Of a stretch of DNA of 64,000 bases, positions 38,070 through 45,561 are shown piece by piece. Origin of the DNA: Pedobacter yonginensis. GTDB lineage: Bacteria; Bacteroidota; Bacteroidia; Sphingobacteriales; Sphingobacteriaceae. The DNA is taken from assembly GCF_003173595.1 (NCBI RefSeq), contig NZ_QGNZ01000001.1:1426001-1490000 (forward strand). Reading direction: 5' to 3'. Under the pieces are notes generated by a model that was not told the origin of the DNA, did not search any database, and saw only the letters and a program-made list of their open reading frames with translations. How positions within the stretch are numbered: the first letter of the stretch is position 1; each line of letters starts with the position of its first letter. The translations under genes and the position numbers were made by a program.

Positions 38070-38480
38070 ATGTGTTGAAAATGTTTGGGGTAATGGGGAA
38101 TGATGTCATTTTGAATCTAATCTGAGGATAATTTTCTGATTGAGGTTAAAATTAAGCTAAATTTCATAAAATATTAAGCACATCTTGCATCAATCAGTTT
38201 ATACGCTACTATTTTACTTTTGAGTTATGTGTTGGCTTGTATGCTGACTGTGGTTTTAATTGCCTGAAAAACTTATTATTTCTGCTCCTTTATTTTGTTT
38301 TAACGATAAACAATGAAAGGGCAAATAGGTTTATGCTGTGCCAAATTAAATTTGATTTAACTTATAATCTATTGAAAATGAGTTATTATTTATATTTATT
38401 TAATTTTTAGGGCAAATCTTTTTCGAAATTTGAATGCAAATTTGTAACATTGCACTCGCAAAAAACAAATGTTTTTTCCG
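38070..38480. other. Intergenic region, 411 bp
   Basis: AT-rich, with no credible open frame. It separates the leftward HD-Pycsar operon from the rightward tRNA gene and must hold both promoters. No exact TAnnTTTG box stands out; TAACATTG about 30 bp before the tRNA is a weak candidate. Confidence 0.5.
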
Positions 38481-38554
38481 GGGCCTATAGCTCAGTTGGT
38501 TAGAGTAGAAGACTCATAATCTTTTGGTCGCTGGTTCGAGCCCAGCTGGGCCCA
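38481..38554 (+). tRNA. tRNA-Met (anticodon CAT)
   Basis: A full cloverleaf of 74 nt: acceptor GGGCCTA/TGGGCCC with discriminator A, D-arm GCTC...GAGT, anticodon stem GAAGA/TCTTT with loop CTCATAA (anticodon 38515-38517), and T-arm GCTGG-TTCGAGC-CCAGC. The 3' CCA is not encoded. The anticodon stem lacks the three G-C pairs of initiators, so it is elongator Met, or less likely the lysidine-modified Ile tRNA. Confidence 0.92.
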
Positions 38555-38555
38555 C

Positions 38556-38587
38556 AAACCCTTCAGTGAAAACTGGAGGGTTTTTTT
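38556..38587 (+). terminator. Rho-independent terminator of the tRNA gene
   Basis: Arms AAACCCTTCAG (38556-38566) and CTGGAGGGTTT (38573-38583) with one G-T pair, a six-base loop, and a T-run to 38587, right after the tRNA. Confidence 0.88.
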
Positions 38588-38773
38588 GTGGATTTTAATT
38601 TTTGATTGATGGTAGTTTTTTGGCTGATGGGTATAAGTTAGAAAAACTTAATGGTTGAGGTGATTTATTAGTTAAAATTAGTTTTTTGAGAACATTTAAT
38701 TTGAACCCCCTAAGTTGTGTAAGGTATGAAAGGCGGGGCTCTTAGATTTTTTCTTAATTAAGAATGTCTAATT

Positions 38774-39676
38774 TCATTTAGCAGGGAGCGCATACTTGTA
38801 AATTATAGCGTTTTTTCCTTCGCTTATGCAGTAGTATGACTTTCCATCTGGAGTAAAACCAATGGCCTCCCCTTGTCGCTCTAGTGTGTAGGGTAGTTTT
38901 GTGGGCGTCCGTTTTAAGGTTTCAGCAATTGGTTCGTTTCCCTTTCTTAACCAATAATACACAGTCGTATAAGTTTTTATGATGATTTGCTGCCCATCAC
39001 GGGAGATATCACCTGCAACAATATACTTCAGCAAACCTTTGCCTGGAAGAAAAAGACCGCCTTGCTTTTTCATGGTAACGGTATCATTTTTTTTAAACTT
39101 TAGTGATGCCGAATAAATGCCAACTGTATCTTGTCGTTTGGATATGATGAGAAGCTCATTCGTAATGGGATCAACCATCAGTGTTTCGGCATCTTGCGGT
39201 CCATTTGGATATTTTAGATGGATTGCTTCTCCTACGATTTGCATCTTCTTGGTAAAGTTGCTCGGCTCTGGCAATCTATATACGGTAACATAAGGACGAT
39301 TAGAGGCGTTGTCTCCGATGTCGCCTAAATAGATATAACTCTTATTTTTTATTGGGCCAGGGCCAGCAGCGATGTCTTCGCAATCGGCAACGCCAAGTTG
39401 TTTTATCGATGGATCGCCCTTAAAGTATATTGTAGATACCAAATTGCCTTTGGCATCCATGGCAAAGATGCGCGAGGTGTCTCCGCTATCGTTATGTACG
39501 TAAAAAAGGTTGTTTTTAGAGATCACCAAGCCTGAGATTTCGCTGAGTTCTGCCGGAATAACTTTGGTTACGGTATTCTGCGCATCTGCACCTTTAAGAA
39601 AGCATAGCATCATAAAAATAGGTGCTACAATTCTGGATGGCGTTAATACGCGTAATCTATTTTTTTTGATGCTCAT
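38774..39676 (-). CDS. Secreted beta-propeller-like protein of unknown function
   Basis: From ATG 39676 the product has 300 residues and a signal peptide ending GADAQ. The open frame continues upstream to 39844, but that extension is the translation of the adjacent repeat array, so it is rejected. Motifs: ELSEISGLVISKNNLFYVHNDSGDTSRIFAMD, VADCEDIAAGPG, YIYLGDIGDN and QDAETLMVDPITNELLIISKR, which look like propeller blades and acidic calcium-type loops. It resembles the propeller lipoprotein at 33892 in its EISG(L/I)V start. Function unknown. Confidence 0.7.
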   Translation of the reverse strand: MSIKKNRLRVLTPSRIVAPIFMMLCFLKGADAQNTVTKVIPAELSEISGLVISKNNLFYVHNDSGDTSRIFAMDAKGNLVSTIYFKGDPSIKQLGVADCEDIAAGPGPIKNKSYIYLGDIGDNASNRPYVTVYRLPEPSNFTKKMQIVGEAIHLKYPNGPQDAETLMVDPITNELLIISKRQDTVGIYSASLKFKKNDTVTMKKQGGLFLPGKGLLKYIVAGDISRDGQQIIIKTYTTVYYWLRKGNEPIAETLKRTPTKLPYTLERQGEAIGFTPDGKSYYCISEGKNAIIYKYALPAK

Positions 39677-39767
39677 GGTGTTTCTAAGGGGTTGATTTCC
39701 AATGACGAATTTGAACATCCTTTTCCAAACTATCAAGATAATTGATAAAAAGACAGCATTTAAAAAG

Positions 39768-40761
39768 ACGGAATTGCAAATCCCGATTAGCAGATTTGGT
39801 GGAGATAGGCAATCTCGTCCATAGAGCTGTGGATCGCAATCCACTGATATAAGTATTTATGAAGGATTAAAAATCCTTAGTTCCCAAGACGGGATTACAA
39901 ATCCCGACTAGCAAAAGCTGGTCGAGATTTGCAATCCACTAACACAATCATTTATGAAGGATTAAAAATCCTTAGTTCCCAAGACGGGATTGCAAATCCC
40001 GACTAGCAAAAGCTGGTCGAGATTTGCAATCTCGTCCGTAGAGCTGTGGATTTGCAATCCACTAATACAATCATTTATGAAGGATTAAAAATCCTTAGTT
40101 CCCAAGACGGGATTGCAAATCCCGACTGGCAGATTGGTCGAGGTTGGCAATCTCGTCCATAGAGCTGTGGATCGCAATCCACTGATATAAGTATTTATGA
40201 AGGATTAAAAATCCTTAGTTCCCAAGACGGGATTACAAATCCCGAATAGCAAAAGCTGGTCGAGATTTGCAATCTCGTCCTTAGAGCTGTGGATTTGCAA
40301 TCCACTGATACAATCATTTATAAAGGATTAAAAATCCTTAGTTCCCAAGACGGGATTACAAATCCCGAATAGCAGATTGGTCGAGATTTGCAATCTCGTC
40401 CATAGAGCTGTGGATTTGCAATCCACTGATACAAGTATTTATGAAGGATTAAAAATCCTTAGTTCCCAAGACGGGATTGCAAATCCCGACTAGCAAAAGC
40501 TGGACGAGATTTGCAATCTCGTCCGTAGAGCTGTGGATTTGCAATCCACTGATACAATCATTTATGAAGGATTAAAAATCCTTAGTTCCCAAGACGGGAT
40601 TGCAAATCCCGACTAGCAAAAAATCTCGTCCATAGAGCTGTGGATTTGCAATCCACTGGTACAATCATTTATAAAGGATTAAAAATCCTTAGTTCCCAAG
40701 ACGGTCTTGCAAATCCCGACTAGCTTGAGGGATTGCAAATACCGACTAGCAGAATTTACAA
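39768..40761. repeat. Tandem array of ~122-bp units, each with four hairpins
   Basis: The anchor AAGGATTAAAAATCCTT starts at 39862, 39957, 40080, 40200, 40323, 40444, 40567 and 40674: eight copies spaced 95, 123, 120, 123, 121, 123 and 107 bp. Each full unit carries four palindromes with a common GATT-N3-AATC core but different outer stems: AAGG...CCTT, GG...CC, GACGA...TCGTC and GTG...CAC. The short intervals come from internal deletions. The array fills the whole region between the SRAP gene and the propeller gene and contains no gene. Confidence 0.93.
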
Positions 40762-41460
40762 ATCCTCGTCCGTATTCAAAGGCAATAACAAATCGGAATC
40801 GTTGTTTGGTTTTTTTAAGGTTGAAACCGCATTAACGCGTTTGCTCACCATTTCTCGTTTCATTAACTCTTGCGGGAACGTATCGAGCACAGTAAGCTTG
40901 GTATTAAGCGGTAAAGTTTTGCTCAACCAAATTTCTTCTTCGGCTTTGGTTAAAATTACGGACATGCGTTTTTTAGCATGTATTTCTGCAACCAGAGGGT
41001 TAGCCTCGGTTGTTAAAATGCCGTAGGTACGGAATTTCTCTTTCGTTTCAGGATCAACCCATTGCGACCATAAACCTGCGAAACAGAATAACTTTCTGTC
41101 TTTTACGGTAAAGCGGTAAGGTTGCTTATCGCCTACCCCAAGTTCTTTCCATTCGTAAAAGCTATCGGCCATAACCAAACAGGTTTTATGATTGACCAAA
41201 AGTGGCCGCCAGAGCTTGCTTTCCATTGCCGTTTCGCTTTTAATGTTCCAAGTGTCGCGCGTTAGCTTTAAGCTATCGGCAAAGTAAGGTACAATACCAA
41301 AAGTCATCTGCTGGATGATGTCAGGCTCATCCGCAGTAATTACTAATCCTTTCTGTGTAATGGCGAGGTTATAGTTTGGGGTCCACTCACCTTGAATTTG
41401 GTGTGGATGGCTTTTTAGGATTTCCTTTTCTTCGGCTGTTAATGTATATCTGGCGCACAT
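40756..41460 (-). CDS. SOS response-associated peptidase (SRAP, YedK/HMCES-like)
   Basis: 234 residues. SRAP proteins covalently cap abasic sites in single-stranded DNA through Cys2. Seen: MCARYT with Cys2, the NIKSET segment (active-site Asn region), ADSFYEWK (Glu) and EIHAKKRMSVIL (His). The last residues, TDEDL and the stop, are encoded by DNA that continues the neighbouring repeat array. The gene follows umuC and a small ORF on the same strand, consistent with a DNA-damage operon. Confidence 0.93.
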   Translation of the reverse strand: MCARYTLTAEEKEILKSHPHQIQGEWTPNYNLAITQKGLVITADEPDIIQQMTFGIVPYFADSLKLTRDTWNIKSETAMESKLWRPLLVNHKTCLVMADSFYEWKELGVGDKQPYRFTVKDRKLFCFAGLWSQWVDPETKEKFRTYGILTTEANPLVAEIHAKKRMSVILTKAEEEIWLSKTLPLNTKLTVLDTFPQELMKREMVSKRVNAVSTLKKPNNDSDLLLPLNTDEDL

Positions 41461-41502
41461 GTTTTACATTTAATGGATAACACGCCAACCAGTGCTATAG
41501 TT

Positions 41503-41601
41503 TTACGGCTTGCCTTTAGGCTTAGGTTTATCGTTAATTTGGTTAAGGGTTGATGCTTCCTTTAATAAGTACTGTTTAATTAATTCGATTAATGCTTCCA
41601 T
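41503..41601 (-). CDS. Possible 32-residue small protein coupled to umuC
   Basis: An ATG (41599-41601 on the minus strand) begins one base after the umuC stop and opens 32 codons to TAA at 41503-41505. The product starts MEALIELIKQYLLKEAS, a probable amphipathic helix, and ends in a basic, proline-rich tail (KPKPKGKP). The tight spacing suggests translational coupling with umuC. No family is recognised; it may be non-coding spacer. Confidence 0.4.
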   Translation of the reverse strand: MEALIELIKQYLLKEASTLNQINDKPKPKGKP

Positions 41602-41602
41602 C

Positions 41603-42847
41603 TTATTTAACTTTTATAATGTCGTTCCAATTGGTTGTATAGCTGGGTCTTAGAAATTCTCGCTTCATCGTCCATTCTTGCGCTTTACCTTCGCCAGCCA
41701 TTCTTAAGGTTCCTGAGCCATAGTGTAAATTAAGTCGATCTAATACTTTCGATACCTGATCGTGTTTTACGCCCTTAAATGCCGTAAAAATATTCAGCTG
41801 TACTTCGGTTTCTGGAAGCAAGCCTGTGGCGGTAACTTCTACCTTTTGAAAGAGATAACCGCGGAGGTAAATTTTTTTTAAGCCGAACAATGCGGTGTTT
41901 ACGAGATTGACCGTGTTGTTAACCGGATGGGCTAAGGGGATGGTAATGGCTGGGTAGGCTTGCAAAGCTTCGGGACCAAATTTGTTGGTTAACAAACGAA
42001 CCGAAATTACACTGGCACAGAGCTTTTCGCGTCGGAGTTTAACGCCTAAGCGTGCTGCATAACTTGATGTGGCTTCTTTAAGTTGGTTGTAATCTGTGGT
42101 CAATTTTCCGAAGGCTCTGCTGGTGCACATGCCTTTTTTTGGATCGAGTACGGTTTTTAGCGGAATGCAACTTTCGCCCCAAAGTTCTCGCCACATTCTT
42201 AAGCCCACAATGGTCATGTTGCTCTGCACCCAATCCATAGGCAAGGCTCTAAACTGTGCGGCTGTTTCTATTCCGCCTTTAATCAGTTTGTGCGCAAACT
42301 GCCTACCCACGCCCCATAAATCTTCTACAGGGTAATCGCTAAGGGCATTTGCAATTTGTGCTTCGGTTTGAAGCACCATTACGCCATTGTGTTTTTTTGA
42401 GGTTTTATTTGCCACCTTGGCCAGCACTTTGGTTGGGGCTATGCCCACGCTAATGGGAATCCCAGTATTTTTAATTACGGTTTCTCTAATCTCCTTTCCA
42501 TACTCGTATAAATTATCGAAACCACTTAAACCCAGAAAGCATTCGTCTATGCTGTACACCTCCACATCGGGGGTAAACCGTGCCAAATTAGTCATTACCC
42601 TTGCGCTAATGTCTCCGTAGAGGGTATAGTGACTGCTGAATACGGCAATCTTGTGCTTCTCAATTTCTGATTTAATTTTGAAAAACGGTGCGCCCATTGC
42701 AATACCACATGCCTTCGCCTCGTTGCTACGGGCAATTACACAGCCATCATTATTGCTCAACACCACTACCGGAAGGCCGTTGTACTGTGGTTCGAAGAGC
42801 CTGTGGCAGCTTGCATAGAAATTATTACAATCGGCCAGTGCGAACAT
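41603..42847 (-). CDS. umuC: Y-family DNA polymerase (UmuC, Pol V catalytic subunit)
   Basis: 414 residues from ATG 42847; the frame extends to 42892 inside umuD, but MFALADCNNFYASCHRLFEP is the conserved family start. Catalytic acidic residues lie in FALADCN and YSIDECF; GVGRQFAHKL is the helix-hairpin-helix region, and the C-terminal little-finger domain follows. It performs error-prone translesion synthesis. The start overlaps umuD by 23 bp, indicating coupled translation. Confidence 0.95.
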   Translation of the reverse strand: MFALADCNNFYASCHRLFEPQYNGLPVVVLSNNDGCVIARSNEAKACGIAMGAPFFKIKSEIEKHKIAVFSSHYTLYGDISARVMTNLARFTPDVEVYSIDECFLGLSGFDNLYEYGKEIRETVIKNTGIPISVGIAPTKVLAKVANKTSKKHNGVMVLQTEAQIANALSDYPVEDLWGVGRQFAHKLIKGGIETAAQFRALPMDWVQSNMTIVGLRMWRELWGESCIPLKTVLDPKKGMCTSRAFGKLTTDYNQLKEATSSYAARLGVKLRREKLCASVISVRLLTNKFGPEALQAYPAITIPLAHPVNNTVNLVNTALFGLKKIYLRGYLFQKVEVTATGLLPETEVQLNIFTAFKGVKHDQVSKVLDRLNLHYGSGTLRMAGEGKAQEWTMKREFLRPSYTTNWNDIIKVK

Positions 42848-43271
42848 GGTTCTGATTTGAATGGGGTAAACAGGTCCATGTAACTGCTCCAAATACGGTG
42901 ATGTTTTTACCTGTAATGTTCATGCAGGCGTCCATCCCATCGTTAATGCACAGATAAGTATGGGCACCATTTACAAGAAGCTTTCGGGTAAGCCATTCAT
43001 CATCTACGCAGCAAACGATTAACATACCAGATTTTACTTGGATAGATTTATCTACAATGATGATGCTGCCTTTCATAATGCCGAAATACCTCATGTGATC
43101 GTCGTCGGCTTCAAAATAAAAAGTGTTTGTTGGATCGCTCACAATCCGCTGTGCAATATGCAATCTTCTTTGTTTGTAATCCTCTGCGGGAGATATGAAG
43201 CCTGAAACACGGCCTGGATTGTCAAGCGTATCAAGTACATTATTTTTGGGTATCTCTAGTTCTCTAATCAT
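42825..43271 (-). CDS. umuD: UmuD-like S24 protein lacking the catalytic serine
   Basis: 148 residues, near the 139 of E. coli UmuD. The region around the cleavage site reads RVSGFISPAEDYKQRRL, with Ser23-Gly24 where Cys-Gly or Ala-Gly is usual. Aligning the active-site block, the expected GDSM becomes DDHM, putting His59 in place of the catalytic Ser. The expected VKRL becomes TRKL, putting Arg96 at the catalytic Lys, although Lys97 is adjacent. It probably cannot self-cleave in the usual way, yet partners UmuC by position. Confidence 0.88.
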   Translation of the reverse strand: MIRELEIPKNNVLDTLDNPGRVSGFISPAEDYKQRRLHIAQRIVSDPTNTFYFEADDDHMRYFGIMKGSIIIVDKSIQVKSGMLIVCCVDDEWLTRKLLVNGAHTYLCINDGMDACMNITGKNITVFGAVTWTCLPHSNQNHVRTGRL

Positions 43272-43740
43272 AACAGGGTTGAATTATAGATCAAAAATAC
43301 TAAAAATATTAGCAAAATAAAGAGATGTGGATACTTTGCTTACAACCAAAGCTAATAGGCTGTTAATGATGAATTTAATAATCTTTATTTTTGTTTATAA
43401 CTTGTTTTAAAAGATGGCAAATAGCTCAAATCTTATCTGTATGTGATTGATATTTTAGTTGACCTTTCACTACATGCCGATTAAAATATGTGTAAGGATA
43501 TCAAAACTTGATGGCTGGTAGAGCGACCGCTAGGGAAAAATTCTGATGCCATTTATTTAAATAAAAAAATACAACCTGCGTAAAAAATTATTTATTTTGT
43601 AGAAAATTAACCCTTTCAAACAAACTCAAACGCTCCAGATGATCGATAGCATATAAAGGCTAATATCGTTTCCGTAAAACGAATGTATAAATCGGCTCGA
43701 AATTAAGGCTATTTAATACCAAACAACTTCCCTATCTTCT
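43272..43740. other. Intergenic region, 469 bp
   Basis: AT-rich and without a credible gene. The left end holds the umuDC promoter and operator (43292-43314). A TATTTTTG box at 43386-43393 points rightwards but is about 350 bp from the next gene. Nothing else is recognised. Confidence 0.55.
43292..43314 (-). promoter_or_regulatory. umuDC promoter box with overlapping palindromic operator
   Basis: TATTTTTG (43292-43299 on the minus strand) is a TAnnTTTG box about 21 bp before the umuD ATG. It overlaps a near-perfect dyad TGCTAA-N5-TTAGTA (43298-43314). The dyad centre is 14 bp from the box end, exactly as at the HD-gene promoter (22715-22738). No clear upstream TTTG at normal spacing is seen. 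Confidence 0.5.
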
Positions 43741-44370
43741 ATGAAATCAATGACAGAAACTAAGGCGCTGCTCGAATCGTCTAATTATTTTTATATCATT
43801 ATCGCCGGTATGGATGGAAATTACGCTTATGTAAATCCACACTATGCTGAACAATTCTCTTACATATCTGACGACTTCGTGGGCCAACCCTATCACGTTA
43901 CGATGCACGAAGACGACCGCCAAACCTGTCAGGAGGTATCCATAAAATGCTTTGAAAACCCAGGTCACCTTTACCCGGCTACAATCCGCAAGCACGATGG
44001 TAAAGGAGGTTATCTTTATACCCAATGGGAGTACAAGGCCATTTTTGATGATGCGGGGCAACCACTCGGTATTTTTTGCTTAGGTTACAACATCACCCAA
44101 TTTGTGTCCGATCGCGAGCATCTGGAAGGTGCAATCAATAAAATTGAGCAAACAAATTCTCTTTTGAACAAAATTTCCTATCAGCAAGCCCATTTAATTC
44201 GTGCTCCCTTAACCAACATCCTTGCCCTTACCGAGATATTGGAGAAACGCTCTGATAGCGAGGAGTTAAAATCAATATGTACGATGATTGTAGAAAGTGC
44301 AATTAAGCTTGATGGCGTGGTAAAAGGGATTGTAGATGACATTGGCACCGGCCAAGAAAATAAATCCTAA
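43741..44370 (+). CDS. PAS-domain protein with a histidine-kinase DHp helix but no ATPase domain
   Basis: 209 residues. A PAS domain (about 10-122; YAYVNPHYAEQFSYISDDFVGQ and LGIFCLGYNITQ) is followed by a coiled coil and an H-box-like segment YQQAHLIRAPLTNILALTEIL (His151). The protein ends at 209 with a clean stop, without N, G1 or G2 boxes. It may be a receptor or phosphotransfer partner used by other kinases. A receiver gene follows 93 bp downstream. Confidence 0.82.
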   Translation: MKSMTETKALLESSNYFYIIIAGMDGNYAYVNPHYAEQFSYISDDFVGQPYHVTMHEDDRQTCQEVSIKCFENPGHLYPATIRKHDGKGGYLYTQWEYKAIFDDAGQPLGIFCLGYNITQFVSDREHLEGAINKIEQTNSLLNKISYQQAHLIRAPLTNILALTEILEKRSDSEELKSICTMIVESAIKLDGVVKGIVDDIGTGQENKS

Positions 44371-44463
44371 TCAAAAATGGCTTCGACAAAACAACAGGCG
44401 CAAAAGTAGTGTTCTATTGATGTTAGTTGTCTTATCTATAACCCTCAAATTTGTCGAAGCCAA

Positions 44464-44871
44464 TTGAAAAAGATTTATAAAATCATGATTATTGATGATG
44501 ATAATATCGCACTCTTTTTACATTCAACCATATTAAACGATTATGGCATGGTAACCGAACCTGAGGTATTCAATTCGGCACTGCCGGCGCTAAAACATTT
44601 CGAAAAAGATGATGACAATGTGGCTAACCTCATATTCTTAGACATTAACATGCCGGTAATGAATGGATGGTCGTTTTTAGAAGCGATAAAAGATCATGCT
44701 AATGACAACAATACAAAAGTGGTTATTGTAACTTCATCTACAGAAGCTAGCGAAAGAGAAAAAGCAAACGCTTACAGCTTGGTTAAAGGTTTCTGCACCA
44801 AGCCACTTAACGAACAGCAATTGATTAAACTTCAAGCTGATGCTCAACTGGCACCTTTTTTCCGCCTCTAG
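44464..44871 (+). CDS. Stand-alone response-regulator receiver
   Basis: 135 residues from TTG 44464; an ATG at 44485 would remove the first beta-strand, so TTG is preferred. Acidic triad DDD (11-13), phospho-acceptor Asp60 (IFLDINMPVMNGW), VTSS switch and Lys in CTKPLN are all present. No output domain. Probably works with the PAS/DHp protein encoded upstream. Confidence 0.88.
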   Translation: MKKIYKIMIIDDDNIALFLHSTILNDYGMVTEPEVFNSALPALKHFEKDDDNVANLIFLDINMPVMNGWSFLEAIKDHANDNNTKVVIVTSSTEASEREKANAYSLVKGFCTKPLNEQQLIKLQADAQLAPFFRL

Positions 44872-45034
44872 GTTTTAACATTTCTATTCAGCTTAAAAAA
44901 AATTGCGTTTATGGATGTTATGGGCCATCTTGTTGCACCACATCTAATCATACGAAACGTGAATATAACCGATCGGTGAAGTTTAATCTAAATTTTGTAG
45001 CAGGCATTATTTTCGATGCGATTGTAATCGAAAT

Positions 45035-45463
45035 TTATTCTCCGCTATCTGATAATGCAATTAAAATGGCTCCCCCGAGCATCACGGTTCCTCCAACTAC
45101 AATTTGCCAGGTAAGTTTTTCTTTCAAAAAAATTACAGAGAGCACAATTGCCACCACCAACGACATGCGCTCGATGGTAGCCACGTATGAAGCAGGCCCC
45201 ATACTCAATGCCTTATAAGAAAACAAGGTTGAAAGCGTAGTAAACACACCAGCTGAAAGTAGAAAAATCCATGCGTTTTTTTCTATCCCTCTCCACGATT
45301 CAAAGTTTCCTTGATACAGCACTACTGCCCAGGTAATGAATACAATAAGCAGCGCCTGAATGGCAAATGCTAAACTAGGATCTACATTTTTTAATCCAGC
45401 TTTTGTTAATACGATAACAAGTGCAGCAGATATTGCCGCAAGCACCGCCCATAAAATCCACAT
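45035..45463 (-). CDS. Single-domain EamA-family (DMT) transporter
   Basis: 142 residues with five hydrophobic helices and the EamA motifs (ALSMGPASYVATIERMSLVVAIVLSVIFLKEKLTWQ; VMLGGAILIAL). It has one EamA unit rather than the usual two, so it would act as a dimer, as small multidrug-resistance-like proteins do. Substrate unknown. It is 98 bp downstream of the DUF421 gene on the same strand. Confidence 0.88.
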   Translation of the reverse strand: MWILWAVLAAISAALVIVLTKAGLKNVDPSLAFAIQALLIVFITWAVVLYQGNFESWRGIEKNAWIFLLSAGVFTTLSTLFSYKALSMGPASYVATIERMSLVVAIVLSVIFLKEKLTWQIVVGGTVMLGGAILIALSDSGE

Positions 45464-45561
45464 ATATTTTTCTTTTTATATATAACATTAAAACCGCCCA
45501 AAGGATTGTAACAAAGAACATGAGCCTTGAAATGGAGCAAATTAATGCCGATTAAGATGCG

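Noticed and set aside
38749..38763. Palindrome TTCTTAATTAAGAA as a terminator of the propeller gene
   Set aside because: Read in the gene's direction it is followed by A residues, not a T-run.
39677..39844. N-terminal extension of the propeller protein
   Set aside because: The codons are a translation of the repeat array; the signal peptide starts at ATG 39676.
39768..40761. CRISPR array
   Set aside because: Repeat units are about 122 bp with internal palindromes and no unique spacers; no cas genes are present.
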